Positions 8,354 to 15,945 are shown, counted from the first letter of the stretch. The stretch is 16,224 nucleotides of DNA from Chitinophagales bacterium (GCA_023251415.1 JAHEYX010000028.1:1-16224); one strand, 5' to 3'. Translations and numbers: made by a program. The notes: generated by a model not told the origin, from the sequence alone.

Positions 8354-9100
8354 TTATATTCTACGATTTGCTTTTCGCTTTCTGATAAATGCTTTGAAAT
8401 CATCTTCAAAACGATCTAAAAATATAGCACCGCTTAAACTCCAATAAGCACCATTGTAATTTAGTGAATTGAGGTTATCATTAATAGCAGTGCGATAGCC
8501 GCCAATTAAGTTGATTCCAAACCAACGCAATGGAACAAAGCCGAATAGCGGTGGAAATTTAAAGTTTACAGATAATCCAACGCCTAAAGGAAGAAAATGT
8601 CCATTTTCAATAGCTTCCTGATATGGAGCAACCGGATTACGTATCCGATTTGTGATTTTGCCATAGCCACTTTCAATGAGTATACTTGATTCAAACAAAG
8701 CTCTTCGAAATAAAAAGGGTTCTAAATAAAGTGTTCCAATATAATTAAGCTGTTGAACAGTGATGGCATTGCTAATTTGATGCAACTCAGCAATGGTGCT
8801 GCCCGCCGGAAAGGTATTGGTTTGATTCAAATAATAAACCCCAATGCCGGCTTTATACTTTTCATACAATAAAAACCCGCCACGATAGCCCCAAACATTC
8901 ATTCGTAAATTTGAGCAATAATAAAAACGTTGATCGAAGTCGGCAGTAGGTTTAATGCTGAAAGTAGCGCTACTGTCGGTCTTAGTTGTTGCGTAAGCGG
9001 CATTTAAACACGACTGTAGTGTGCATACAATAAGTAAGGTGAATACAATTGGACTAGTTGAAATCCGCACTGATTGTGATTTTATGGTAGTGTTTTTCAA
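8354..9100 (-). CDS. Exported protein of unknown function, probably envelope-associated
   Basis: A 248-residue protein that I do not recognise. It carries an N-terminal export signal, VRISTSPIVFTLLIVCTLQSCLNAAYA. Cleavage could follow AYA (signal peptidase I), or the Cys in LQSC could be lipidated. The rest alternates short aromatic strands (RMNVWGYRGGFLLYEKY, AGIGVYYLN, YIGTLYLEPFLF, FGINLIGGYRTAI, AYWSLSGAIFLDRF), which suggests an outer-membrane-type beta structure. The C-terminal tail is basic (FIRKRKANRRI). The frame opens with TTG at 9100, abutting the riboflavin synthase stop (TAA then TTG). The only other sensible start is GTG at 9070, ten codons in, which gives a shorter n-region. 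Adjacency suggests translational coupling to ribE, but no functional link to riboflavin is evident. Confidence 0.72.
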   Translation of the reverse strand: MKNTTIKSQSVRISTSPIVFTLLIVCTLQSCLNAAYATTKTDSSATFSIKPTADFDQRFYYCSNLRMNVWGYRGGFLLYEKYKAGIGVYYLNQTNTFPAGSTIAELHQISNAITVQQLNYIGTLYLEPFLFRRALFESSILIESGYGKITNRIRNPVAPYQEAIENGHFLPLGVGLSVNFKFPPLFGFVPLRWFGINLIGGYRTAINDNLNSLNYNGAYWSLSGAIFLDRFEDDFKAFIRKRKANRRI

Positions 9101-9700
9101 TTAGAGGCTTTGATAGCTTTTACTGAATTGATACAAATACTTGCCTATGATATCATACTCAATATTAACCATATCATTTAATGCTAATTGCTGAAAGTTG
9201 GTATGTTGCCAGGTATATGGTATTATGGCAACTTGAAATTGATTGGGTAAAATATTGAAAGCCGTTAAGGAAACGCCATTTACCGTTATGCTCCCTTTCT
9301 CTATGATCAATGGTACTGAAGGTGGGTTAAGAATTTCAAAACTAATTAAGTAGGAACCATTTTCATCCTTGATTTGACTGCATTTTGCAACACCATCAAC
9401 ATGTCCTTGTACTAAATGCCCATCAAGTCGACCGTTGAAAACCAAACAGCGTTCCAGATTAATCAAGTCATCGGTTTTTAATTGTCCTAAATTGGTTTTG
9501 GTTAGTGTTTCTTTCACCGCAACTACTTCATGAAACGCTGCATTACAAGCTACAACCGTCAAACATACCCCATTGTGTGCAACACTTTGATCGATTTTTA
9601 ACGCATTTGATATATTCGATTGAATTCTAAAGTGGCGATTCGTTCCCGACTCCCAAGTTTCAATAAGCTTTCCAGTGGTTTCAATAATTCCAGTAAACAT
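9101..9700 (-). CDS. ribE: Riboflavin synthase, alpha subunit type
   Basis: A cytoplasmic enzyme that dismutates two 6,7-dimethyl-8-ribityllumazine molecules to riboflavin and a pyrimidinedione, the last step of riboflavin synthesis. At 199 residues with two homologous lumazine-binding barrels it is normal in size. The diagnostic start MFTGIIE is present, followed by SVAHNGVCLTVV in the first barrel, then ETLTKTNLG and INLER. The second barrel has GRLDGHLVQGHVDG, KGSITVNGVSLTAF and IIPYTWQHTNF. Both halves keep their NGV(C/S)LT ribityl-binding motif. No other rib gene lies next to it, so it is separated from the rest of the pathway. No FMN riboswitch is recognisable in the short leader. A promoter-like site and a near-palindrome lie just upstream. 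Confidence 0.97.
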   Translation of the reverse strand: MFTGIIETTGKLIETWESGTNRHFRIQSNISNALKIDQSVAHNGVCLTVVACNAAFHEVVAVKETLTKTNLGQLKTDDLINLERCLVFNGRLDGHLVQGHVDGVAKCSQIKDENGSYLISFEILNPPSVPLIIEKGSITVNGVSLTAFNILPNQFQVAIIPYTWQHTNFQQLALNDMVNIEYDIIGKYLYQFSKSYQSL

Positions 9701-9733
9701 GTACTTGTTTTCGACAAAGATAGTAATTCAGTC

Positions 9734-9752
9734 GCAAAGGTATACCTGTTGC
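9734..9752. promoter_or_regulatory. Near-perfect palindrome overlapping the ribE promoter
   Basis: AGGTATACCT at 9738-9747 is a perfect 10-bp palindrome. It is flanked by GCAA at 9734-9737 and TTGC at 9749-9752, with one extra base on the right, so 19 bases are almost fully dyad-symmetric. It covers the predicted -7 element of ribE and is a plausible operator. No binding protein can be assigned. Confidence 0.4.
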
Positions 9753-9763
9753 AAATTCACAAA
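9735..9763 (-). promoter_or_regulatory. Candidate promoter of ribE
   Basis: Read on the minus strand, TTTG (9763-9760) is followed after 17 bases by TACCTTTG (9742-9735), an exact match to the Bacteroidota -7 consensus TAnnTTTG. The ATG is at 9700, giving a leader of roughly 30 bases. A second exact-looking TATCTTTG lies at 9722-9715 but has no TTTG at suitable spacing. The remaining intergenic DNA up to 9926 is AT-rich, and I see no convincing promoter in it for the receiver gene on the other strand. Confidence 0.45.
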
Positions 9764-9926
9764 TTTCTTCCGGTAATGAATTGAAAGTGAGTCCAGAACT
9801 GCTTAATTATCAGCCAAGTTTCGTTAATCAGGAGATTTTTTTGGTATAAAATCTTAAAAGGGTATGCAATATTATAAAAAATAGTATTTTAGAGCAGTTA
9901 TTTTTTAGCCCCCAACTTTTACAACC

Positions 9927-10301
9927 ATGAAAGTACTAATAGTAGATGACGAACTCGACGTCGAATTGTTATTCAAACTGAAGTTTCGAAAGGAATTAAA
10001 AGAAAATTTATTGAGCTTGCACTTTGCATTTAGTGCAAAAGAAGCGTTGTCATTCATGGCTACCTTAAATCCGATGGATTATGTGTTGTTGCTTTCTGAT
10101 ATCAATATGCCTGAAATGAGTGGTTTAGAATTGTTAAAAATTACAAAGGAAAAGTATCCTTATTTGAAAATAATGATGGTTTCGGCATACGGCGACCTTC
10201 AAAACATGTCGAATGCAAAGCAACTTGGCGCTGATGATTTCTTAACAAAGCCGGTTGATTTTGAATTGTTAAAAAGTAAAATATTTCAATTAAGTAATTA
10301 A
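9927..10301 (+). CDS. Stand-alone receiver (REC) domain response regulator
   Basis: A 124-residue single-domain response regulator with no output domain. The receiver fold is complete: acidic pair Asp7-Asp8, phospho-acceptor Asp58 in LLSDINMPEMSG, switch Ser86 in MMVSAYGD, and Lys108-Pro109 in FLTKPVD. It is clearly paralogous to the N-terminal receiver of the next gene; the two share a DDExDxExL...KFRK opening, DINMPxMxGL and VSAYGD. It starts a same-strand run with the hybrid kinase (37-base gap), HPt protein and membrane-anchored receiver. It probably acts as a diffusible phosphate acceptor or a protein-interaction output for that kinase. The partner is inferred from neighbourhood, not shown. 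Confidence 0.92.
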   Translation: MKVLIVDDELDVELLFKLKFRKELKENLLSLHFAFSAKEALSFMATLNPMDYVLLLSDINMPEMSGLELLKITKEKYPYLKIMMVSAYGDLQNMSNAKQLGADDFLTKPVDFELLKSKIFQLSN

Positions 10302-10338
10302 TTCATCCCCACTTTAAACTTTAGATTCATTTACTTTT

Positions 10339-11940
10339 ATGCCTTTAAAAATACTAGTTGTTGATGATGAGCCGGATTTGGAATTTCTGATACAACAAAA
10401 ATTCAGAAAGCAAATTCGTGATGAAATTTTCCATTTCAGTTTCGCACATAATGGTGTTGAAGCCCTTGATATGCTTGGTGCCGACGAACATATCGATTTA
10501 GTGTTTACCGATATCAATATGCCCATTATGGATGGGTTAACCTTAGTTAAAGAAATTCGTGAAAAATTTAATCACATTAAACCGGTTGTAGTTTCAGCAT
10601 ATGGTGATATGGGGAAAATCAGAACAGCCATGAATTCCGGCGCTTTTGATTTTATAACTAAGCCTATCGAGTTTGATGATTTTGATAAAACAATTGCAAA
10701 GGCTACAGAAGAAATTAAGTTTATTAAAAAAGCACGTGAAACCACCTTACGATTAGTTAGTGCTGAAGCTGAAAAAGAAAAGGCTGAACAAAGCGAACGT
10801 TTTAAACAGCAATTTCTTGCCAATATGAGTCATGAAATTCGCACTCCCATGAATGCGATTATTGGTATGACGAATTTGGTGATGAAGACGCCTTTAGATG
10901 AACAGCAAACCAAGTACTTAGGGATAATTCAAGTTTCAGCTCAAAATTTATTGGTTATTATTAATGATATTTTGGATCTATCAAAGATTCAAGCCGGTAA
11001 ATTAGAATTGGAGCGCATTCCAATGTCCATAGCCGCATTACTCGAAACTATTGCTAATACCTTTCATTTTAAAGCAGAAGAAAAGAAAATCTATTTTAAA
11101 ACCAATATAGATGCGAATGTGCCCGATTTAGTTTTGGGTGATCCTACACGTTTAACTCAAATTCTAATTAATTTGACGGGTAATGCTATGAAATTTACGG
11201 AGAAGGGTGGGGTAACCGTGTCAGTGCGAGCGCAATTAGCAGATACTTCTACTGATGTGTATGCCTTTCATTTTGAAGTAGCAGATACCGGTATTGGTAT
11301 TGCTCCGGAGAAGCAAGCTGCCGTATTTGAGAGCTTTACACAAGCCGATGCAGAAACGAATCGCAAATATGGTGGAACCGGTTTGGGATTAAGCATTTCT
11401 AAAAATTTAGTAGAATTGATGCAAGGGGAAATTGGTTTAAGCAGTGAACTTGGGGTTGGTACCAAATTTTACTTTGATATTCCTTTGCAAGTAGCTTCTA
11501 ATCAAGCTCCAACACAAGCTGCTGCGGTGGATATGCAACAGGTTAAATCCCGGTTAAAAGGGGTCAAAATTTTATTAGCCGAAGATGATCCATTCAATCA
11601 AATGGTAGCTGAAGATACCTTGAACAGTTTAATTGAAGATCTGCAATTAACTATGGTTAATAATGGCAAAGAAGCTATCGATGCCATCAGTAACGGTGAA
11701 TTTGATGTCGTATTGATGGATATACAAATGCCTGAAATGAACGGTTATTTGGCTACGCAAATGATTCGCTCAGCGTTGCCGCATCCAAAATCAGCCATTC
11801 AAATTATTGCCATGACCGCAGATGCCTTAAAAGATGATAATGATAGAGCATTTGCTGTTGGTATGAACGACTATATCAGTAAACCTTTTGCAGAAGAAGA
11901 TTTATTGCTCAAAATCTTTAAAGCTATTACGGTAATATAG
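10339..11940 (+). CDS. Soluble hybrid histidine kinase, REC-HisKA-HATPase-REC
   Basis: A 533-residue kinase without membrane segments. Domains in order: N-terminal receiver, about 1-120, phospho-site Asp58 in FTDINMPIMDG and Lys in ITKPIE; a charged coiled coil, about 120-155 (ARETTLRLVSAEAEKEKAEQ); HisKA with His165 in NMSHEIRTPMNAI; HATPase with N box Asn278/Asn282 (NLTGNAMKFT), G1 DTGIGI from Asp316, F box FESFTQAD and G2 GGTGLGL from Gly345; a Gln/Ala-rich linker; and a C-terminal receiver, about 410-533, phospho-site Asp461 in LMDIQMPEMNG with Lys-Pro in ISKPF. All catalytic residues look intact. A receiver in the input position means activity is probably set by phosphorylation from another kinase. 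The phosphate would then pass His165 to Asp461 and on to the HPt protein encoded next. No DNA-binding domain is present. Confidence 0.95.
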   Translation: MPLKILVVDDEPDLEFLIQQKFRKQIRDEIFHFSFAHNGVEALDMLGADEHIDLVFTDINMPIMDGLTLVKEIREKFNHIKPVVVSAYGDMGKIRTAMNSGAFDFITKPIEFDDFDKTIAKATEEIKFIKKARETTLRLVSAEAEKEKAEQSERFKQQFLANMSHEIRTPMNAIIGMTNLVMKTPLDEQQTKYLGIIQVSAQNLLVIINDILDLSKIQAGKLELERIPMSIAALLETIANTFHFKAEEKKIYFKTNIDANVPDLVLGDPTRLTQILINLTGNAMKFTEKGGVTVSVRAQLADTSTDVYAFHFEVADTGIGIAPEKQAAVFESFTQADAETNRKYGGTGLGLSISKNLVELMQGEIGLSSELGVGTKFYFDIPLQVASNQAPTQAAAVDMQQVKSRLKGVKILLAEDDPFNQMVAEDTLNSLIEDLQLTMVNNGKEAIDAISNGEFDVVLMDIQMPEMNGYLATQMIRSALPHPKSAIQIIAMTADALKDDNDRAFAVGMNDYISKPFAEEDLLLKIFKAITVI

Positions 11941-12021
11941 TACTGGAAAACCAATAGTATTTAGTAAAGAAATTATAGTCAAATTTAGTTTATTTGCATT
12001 CTTAAATCGCTTGGAAAAATA

Positions 12022-12363
12022 ATGGTAACGAACTTAACATTTTTAAATGAATTCACTCGAGGAGATGTGTCGAAGGTGAAAAAGTATATTCAAATGTATC
12101 TCGATATGGCTGCTCAGAAATTGCAAGTCATTGAAGAAGGAATGCAAAAAAAAGATTACGAGTCTATTAAAGTTGCGGCACATACATTAAAGTCGCAAAC
12201 CAAATATATGGGTATTAGTGTGGCAGAAGAGACCATTATTCGTATTGAACGCTATTGTGGTGAGCAAACGCAATTACACGAGCTACCGGCATTGGTAGAA
12301 GAATTAACCAAAATTGTACTCCAATCGATGGACGAATTAAAAGGAGTTTTACCTACACTTTAA
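12022..12363 (+). CDS. HPt phosphotransfer protein
   Basis: A 113-residue, all-helical histidine phosphotransfer protein. The signature AAHTLKSQTKYMG carries the phospho-accepting His54 and the conserved Lys57 and Gly at the expected spacing. It has no other domain. It lies 81 bases after the hybrid kinase and 24 bases before the membrane-anchored receiver. The expected role is to take phosphate from the hybrid kinase's C-terminal Asp461 and pass it to a terminal receiver. Both candidates are in this cluster, Asp58 of the stand-alone REC and Asp56 of the REC-TM protein; this routing is inferred from gene order. Confidence 0.92.
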   Translation: MVTNLTFLNEFTRGDVSKVKKYIQMYLDMAAQKLQVIEEGMQKKDYESIKVAAHTLKSQTKYMGISVAEETIIRIERYCGEQTQLHELPALVEELTKIVLQSMDELKGVLPTL

Positions 12364-12387
12364 AAGAATTAAAACACAAGCTTGAAT

Positions 12388-12909
12388 ATGGCAAAAATGC
12401 AAAAAATAGTTTTTCTAATTGATGATGATCCAATGCAAACACAAATGTTGCATGATTATTTAGATGATAAATTTGAATTGGTTTTACATACCTATTCTAC
12501 CGGTGAAGAGGCGTTAGAAAATCTGCACCTCAATCCGGAATTAATCATTTTGGATTACCATTTAATGAGTGTAAATAAATCGGCTGAAGATGGAGTTGCC
12601 ATTTTAAAAGCATTAAAGGAAAAAAGGCCTGAAATTCAAGTGGTCATGTTAAGCGGTCAAGATAAGATTCAAATTGCCGTAGAATGCATGAAACATGGGG
12701 CTTATGACTATGTTGTAAAAAGCGAGTCGGCTTTTATGCGTATTGAAAATATCATGAATAATATTGGTGAACACATGCGTACTACTCATCTGTTGAAAAT
12801 GTACAAACGTGGATTGACCATTGCGCTTATTGCGATAGGGGTAATTATTATTGGTGCTGTCATTGCCGTTAAAATGGGAATCGCCACAGCAAATTTTGTA
12901 GTATTTTAG
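12388..12909 (+). CDS. Receiver domain protein with C-terminal membrane anchor (REC-TM)
   Basis: A 173-residue response regulator. The receiver spans about 6-125: acidic Asp12-14 in FLIDDDP, phospho-acceptor Asp56 in IILDYHLM, switch Ser in VVMLSGQDK, and Lys in YDYVVKSES. The cis-proline that usually follows that Lys is replaced by Ser, and a short insertion (SVNKSAEDG) lengthens the loop after Asp56. After a basic stretch (KMYKRG), residues 142-163 form one strongly hydrophobic helix (LTIALIAIGVIIIGAVIAV), leaving about ten residues beyond it. By the positive-inside rule the receiver stays cytoplasmic and the protein is tail-anchored. There is no effector domain. ATG 12388 is preferred to TTG 12382. 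It may localise phosphorelay output to the membrane. Confidence 0.88.
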   Translation: MAKMQKIVFLIDDDPMQTQMLHDYLDDKFELVLHTYSTGEEALENLHLNPELIILDYHLMSVNKSAEDGVAILKALKEKRPEIQVVMLSGQDKIQIAVECMKHGAYDYVVKSESAFMRIENIMNNIGEHMRTTHLLKMYKRGLTIALIAIGVIIIGAVIAVKMGIATANFVVF

Positions 12910-12938
12910 TATAACCTAACCGGTTTAATTCTATAGTT

Positions 12939-14303
12939 ATGAAGCCATTCGCTCTTTTATTGGTAGTGCTGATTGGAGCTAGTAGCTGCAAAAAATTGGT
13001 CGAGCCTGCTCAACCTTCTTTAGGGGGTACTGATTTGAAAAAAGTACTTTACCTGGGTGGCAGTTGGCTTTCCGGTATGCAAAATAATGTTTGGGATGCT
13101 ACTTCACAAAACCAAGCCCCTTGCAAATTATTGTACGGTCAATTTGCTCAAGCCGGAGCAGTTGATGAATTTTCTGCACCTGAATTAATAAGTCTTTATG
13201 GTTTAGGGTTAGGTAATCCGCATCATTTGTACAAAAGCAAAACAAGTGTTATCGTCAAACAATTTGCCTGTGATGCTTCAAGCCAGTTTTTTATAGCAGA
13301 AAAGAACACTTCCGAAGCCGTGTTAGCTAAAAACTATTTAGCACAGCATCATGTCAACGGAATTTACAATGCTTTAGCTTTTCCATACGCTACAATGGCT
13401 TCATTAACAGCAACTAATCCTGCTTATTCGAGTACAGTGCCAAATCCGTTCTATCCCTATTTTGCATCGCAACCCGGTGTGAGTACAGTTTTGCAAGATG
13501 CTCAACGAATTAATGCCTCCTTTGCCGTATTGCAAGTTGGTATGGATGATATTTACAATTGGGCGCAACAAGGCGGTTCACCAATGGCTTTGCCCATTCC
13601 GGCAAGTGCCATTTTTGAAAATAAATTAGAATCCCTTTTGCAAGCACTTCAAAAGGCCGGAATGCACAATGGCGTTATTTGTACTATACCTGCTATATCT
13701 TGTTTACCATATTATTCAACGTTGCCACCAATGGGCGTACAATTAGACACGGCTCAAGCAGCTCAACTTAACGCACTCTATGGCTATTCATCCATTTTAA
13801 AATTTAGAAGCGGAAAGAACGGTTTCGTAGCCGAAAGTGCTGTTGGTACCACTACCCCCAGCTATTCCCAGCCGATTAAAATGCTTCAAGAAAACGAATC
13901 CATATTATTAAGTGTAAATGCTGATTCATTGAAGTGTTTGGGTATGGGGGTGTTTTTCCCGATTTTAGATGAATATGTTTTAGATGAAGCTGAATTGGCA
14001 AAAATAAATCAAGCTATACTCAGCTATAACGCCATTATCAAGCAAAAGGCGGCTGATTATAATTTGGCCGTTGCCGATTGGTATTCAGTAATGAATGAAG
14101 TAAAATCAGGAAAAGTAATTGATGGCCTGAACTTCAATACTAAGTTTATTAGCGGTGGTTTTTTCAGTAGCGATGGCCAAACACCAACTGCACAAGGCTA
14201 TGCCATATTAACCAATGAGATTATTCGTGCCATCAATTTGAAATTTAATGCTACTATTGCACCACTTGCGGTAACAACCTTTGCAGGCATTCAATTGCCT
14301 TAA
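12939..14303 (+). CDS. SGNH/GDSL-hydrolase-like lipoprotein with altered catalytic motifs
   Basis: A 454-residue lipoprotein; the signal MKPFALLLVVLIGASSC ends in a lipobox with Cys17 as the lipidation site. It resembles the Bacteroidota family of SGNH lipoproteins: block I near residue 40, a GxND-like block near 201, LSVxxDSLKC and IxxxYVLxxxE in the middle, then an FVTGGAFSxDGxHPTxxGYA-type ending. Here block I is GGSW (Gly40-Ser42) instead of G(D/N)SL, block III is GMDD (201-204), and the final motif is DGQTP (412-416). The candidate nucleophile Ser42 remains, but the catalytic His of DxxHP is Thr415. The fold is probably kept while esterase activity is doubtful. It starts 30 bases after the receiver gene and may share its transcript. 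The stop is 8 bases from that of the convergent neighbour. Confidence 0.78.
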   Translation: MKPFALLLVVLIGASSCKKLVEPAQPSLGGTDLKKVLYLGGSWLSGMQNNVWDATSQNQAPCKLLYGQFAQAGAVDEFSAPELISLYGLGLGNPHHLYKSKTSVIVKQFACDASSQFFIAEKNTSEAVLAKNYLAQHHVNGIYNALAFPYATMASLTATNPAYSSTVPNPFYPYFASQPGVSTVLQDAQRINASFAVLQVGMDDIYNWAQQGGSPMALPIPASAIFENKLESLLQALQKAGMHNGVICTIPAISCLPYYSTLPPMGVQLDTAQAAQLNALYGYSSILKFRSGKNGFVAESAVGTTTPSYSQPIKMLQENESILLSVNADSLKCLGMGVFFPILDEYVLDEAELAKINQAILSYNAIIKQKAADYNLAVADWYSVMNEVKSGKVIDGLNFNTKFISGGFFSSDGQTPTAQGYAILTNEIIRAINLKFNATIAPLAVTTFAGIQLP

Positions 14304-14311
14304 CGCTGCCG

Positions 14312-15112
14312 CTACTGCATCAAGAAAAACAAGATGCCTACTAACCCAATAAAGATATCAGCTAATATGGCGGTGGTTTTTTGAAGCGCATTTGTACGCG
14401 TTATGCTTACTAAAACCGTTAAACCTAAAAATTGGATTGCTTGAAAAATAGCCATTTTGGGATTAGAAAAATGGTGGTAATACACCCAAGCTAACATCAA
14501 TTGACTACATCCTAAAAGAAGAATGGTGTATTGAGTTGTTCGAATACCATACTTAACCGGATAGCTTTGTAAACCTTTAATTTTATCGAGCTTGACTTGA
14601 GTTAAATCAGTTACAAGACACAACGCTAGAAATAATAACAATTGATTGCAATACAATGCAGGAATTAGTGACTCGGGTAAATACAGCGGCGCTTCATTGA
14701 TATTGACCAATAAAGGGAGTAAAAAAATCGTATTAATCCAACAGATTGAAATTAATAGTGGTTTAGCTATGGCATTTCTGCGCATATTTAGCCATTTAAT
14801 CGGGGATTGGTAGATTAAACAAATGACAATATTTAACGTTAAAAGGAGCATGCTGTCAATTCCCAAAAGTAAATAAAATATACCCGTTAATACTAATGGA
14901 ATTAACCAGGTTGGGCGGCTGTTTCTGCGGTAGTAATTGTAACTGGCCAGCGTACTGAAAAATGCGATTGCATTCAATAAAATTATTGTGCTAATGGCAT
15001 AATTGGCTATGGTGTATATGGGAATATTTATAGCAATGGCTGCAGCAAGCGCCAAATGAAAATTATATTTTAGGAATTTTTTAATCAAGTTGAGGAATCT
15101 ACCGACAAACAT
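14312..15112 (-). CDS. UbiA-family-like polytopic membrane protein with eroded Asp motifs
   Basis: A 266-residue, very hydrophobic inner-membrane protein with about eight or nine helices, similar in plan to UbiA prenyltransferases. The second Asp-rich motif is recognisable as TDLTQVKLDKIKG followed by SYPVKYG (compare DxxDxxGDxxxG...LPVxxG). Asp169 and Asp176 are kept, but the middle Asp is Gln172. The first motif (NxxxDxxxD) appears as Asn59-Tyr-Tyr-Arg-Arg, with no Asp. The metal-diphosphate site is therefore incomplete, and ordinary prenyl transfer is uncertain. ATG 15112 is chosen over TTG 15160, which would overlap ispE and add 16 non-hydrophobic residues. It is divergent from ispE with 26 bases between the starts; both relate to isoprenoids, which may or may not be meaningful. 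Confidence 0.7.
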   Translation of the reverse strand: MFVGRFLNLIKKFLKYNFHLALAAAIAINIPIYTIANYAISTIILLNAIAFFSTLASYNYYRRNSRPTWLIPLVLTGIFYLLLGIDSMLLLTLNIVICLIYQSPIKWLNMRRNAIAKPLLISICWINTIFLLPLLVNINEAPLYLPESLIPALYCNQLLLFLALCLVTDLTQVKLDKIKGLQSYPVKYGIRTTQYTILLLGCSQLMLAWVYYHHFSNPKMAIFQAIQFLGLTVLVSITRTNALQKTTAILADIFIGLVGILFFLMQ

Positions 15113-15138
15113 ATTGAAATAATTGCTTAATTCGCCGA

Positions 15139-15945
15139 ATGATTTTATTTCCACCAGCAAAGATTAATTTAGGATTGCATGTTGTTGCTAAACGAACAGA
15201 TGGCTTTCATGAATTAGAAACCGTTTTCTTGGCTACACCCTTAAAGGATGCTTTAGAAGTATTAAAAGCAGACCGTATGCAATTCACTACAAGCGGTTTA
15301 ACGGTTTCTGGCGCACCGGAAGATAATCTGTGTTTACGGGCCTATCAGTTAATGCATCAAAAGCATCACCTGGCACCGGTTAAAATACATTTGCATAAAG
15401 TAATTCCAATGGGCGCTGGCTTGGGTGGTGGTTCAGCTGATGCAGCTTATACGTTACTTGCTTTAAATGAACTGTTTGAATTGGGTTTGTCGAATGAGTT
15501 ACTGCGTCAATATGCTGCTCAATTAGGAAGCGATTGTGCATTTTTTATTGATCCGATTCCACACTATGCAAGTGGAAGGGGAGAAGTGTTGGAGCCGATT
15601 GCTGTTGACTTATCTGCTTATAAAATTGGTATTGTGTATCCGGCGGTTCATGTAAATACAGGCTGGGCATATCGTCAAATCACTCCAAAGGCGCCTGCAA
15701 TCGGACTTAAAGAAATACTTAAACAACCGATAGCAACATGGAAAACACAGTTGGTCAATGATTTCGAAGCCGCGGTTTTCCCTAGCCATCCCGCTTTAGA
15801 AGATATTAAAAGTAAATTATATGCGATGGGGGCGGTTTATGCTTGTATGAGTGGCAGTGGCAGTGCATTTTTCGGCCTTTTCCCGAAGGAATCTACGCTT
15901 GATTGGAGCGAATTTAGAAAGCAAAATTATTTCTGCTTCGATTAA
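15139..15945 (+). CDS. ispE: 4-diphosphocytidyl-2-C-methyl-D-erythritol kinase
   Basis: A cytoplasmic GHMP-family kinase that phosphorylates the 2-hydroxyl of CDP-methylerythritol in the MEP route to IPP and DMAPP. At 268 residues it is complete and normal in length. The start has the family motif PAKINLGLHVVAKRTDGFHELETVF with catalytic Lys8. The ATP-binding glycine loop is PMGAGLGGGSADAAY (about residues 91-105). The catalytic Asp sits in LGSDCAFF, and the C-terminal GHMP motif is MSGSGSAFFGLF. The ATG at 15139 is the only sensible start; nothing resembling a strong Shine-Dalgarno precedes it. It diverges from the UbiA-like gene, so any promoter for either gene must overlap the other's 5' region. 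No other MEP gene is in the window. Confidence 0.97.
   Translation: MILFPPAKINLGLHVVAKRTDGFHELETVFLATPLKDALEVLKADRMQFTTSGLTVSGAPEDNLCLRAYQLMHQKHHLAPVKIHLHKVIPMGAGLGGGSADAAYTLLALNELFELGLSNELLRQYAAQLGSDCAFFIDPIPHYASGRGEVLEPIAVDLSAYKIGIVYPAVHVNTGWAYRQITPKAPAIGLKEILKQPIATWKTQLVNDFEAAVFPSHPALEDIKSKLYAMGAVYACMSGSGSAFFGLFPKESTLDWSEFRKQNYFCFD

Noticed and set aside
9701..9926. Search for an FMN riboswitch or small RNA between ribE and the receiver gene
   Set aside because: No conserved riboswitch pattern was seen; only promoter-like and palindromic sites near 9734-9763 stood out.
10572..10823. 83-residue open frame on the minus strand inside the hybrid kinase
   Set aside because: It is antisense to conserved receiver and HisKA motifs and has no supporting features.
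12920..12930. AACCGGTT palindrome before the SGNH lipoprotein gene
   Set aside because: It is only eight bases and the core occurs commonly in this AT-rich DNA, so it is not distinguishable from chance.
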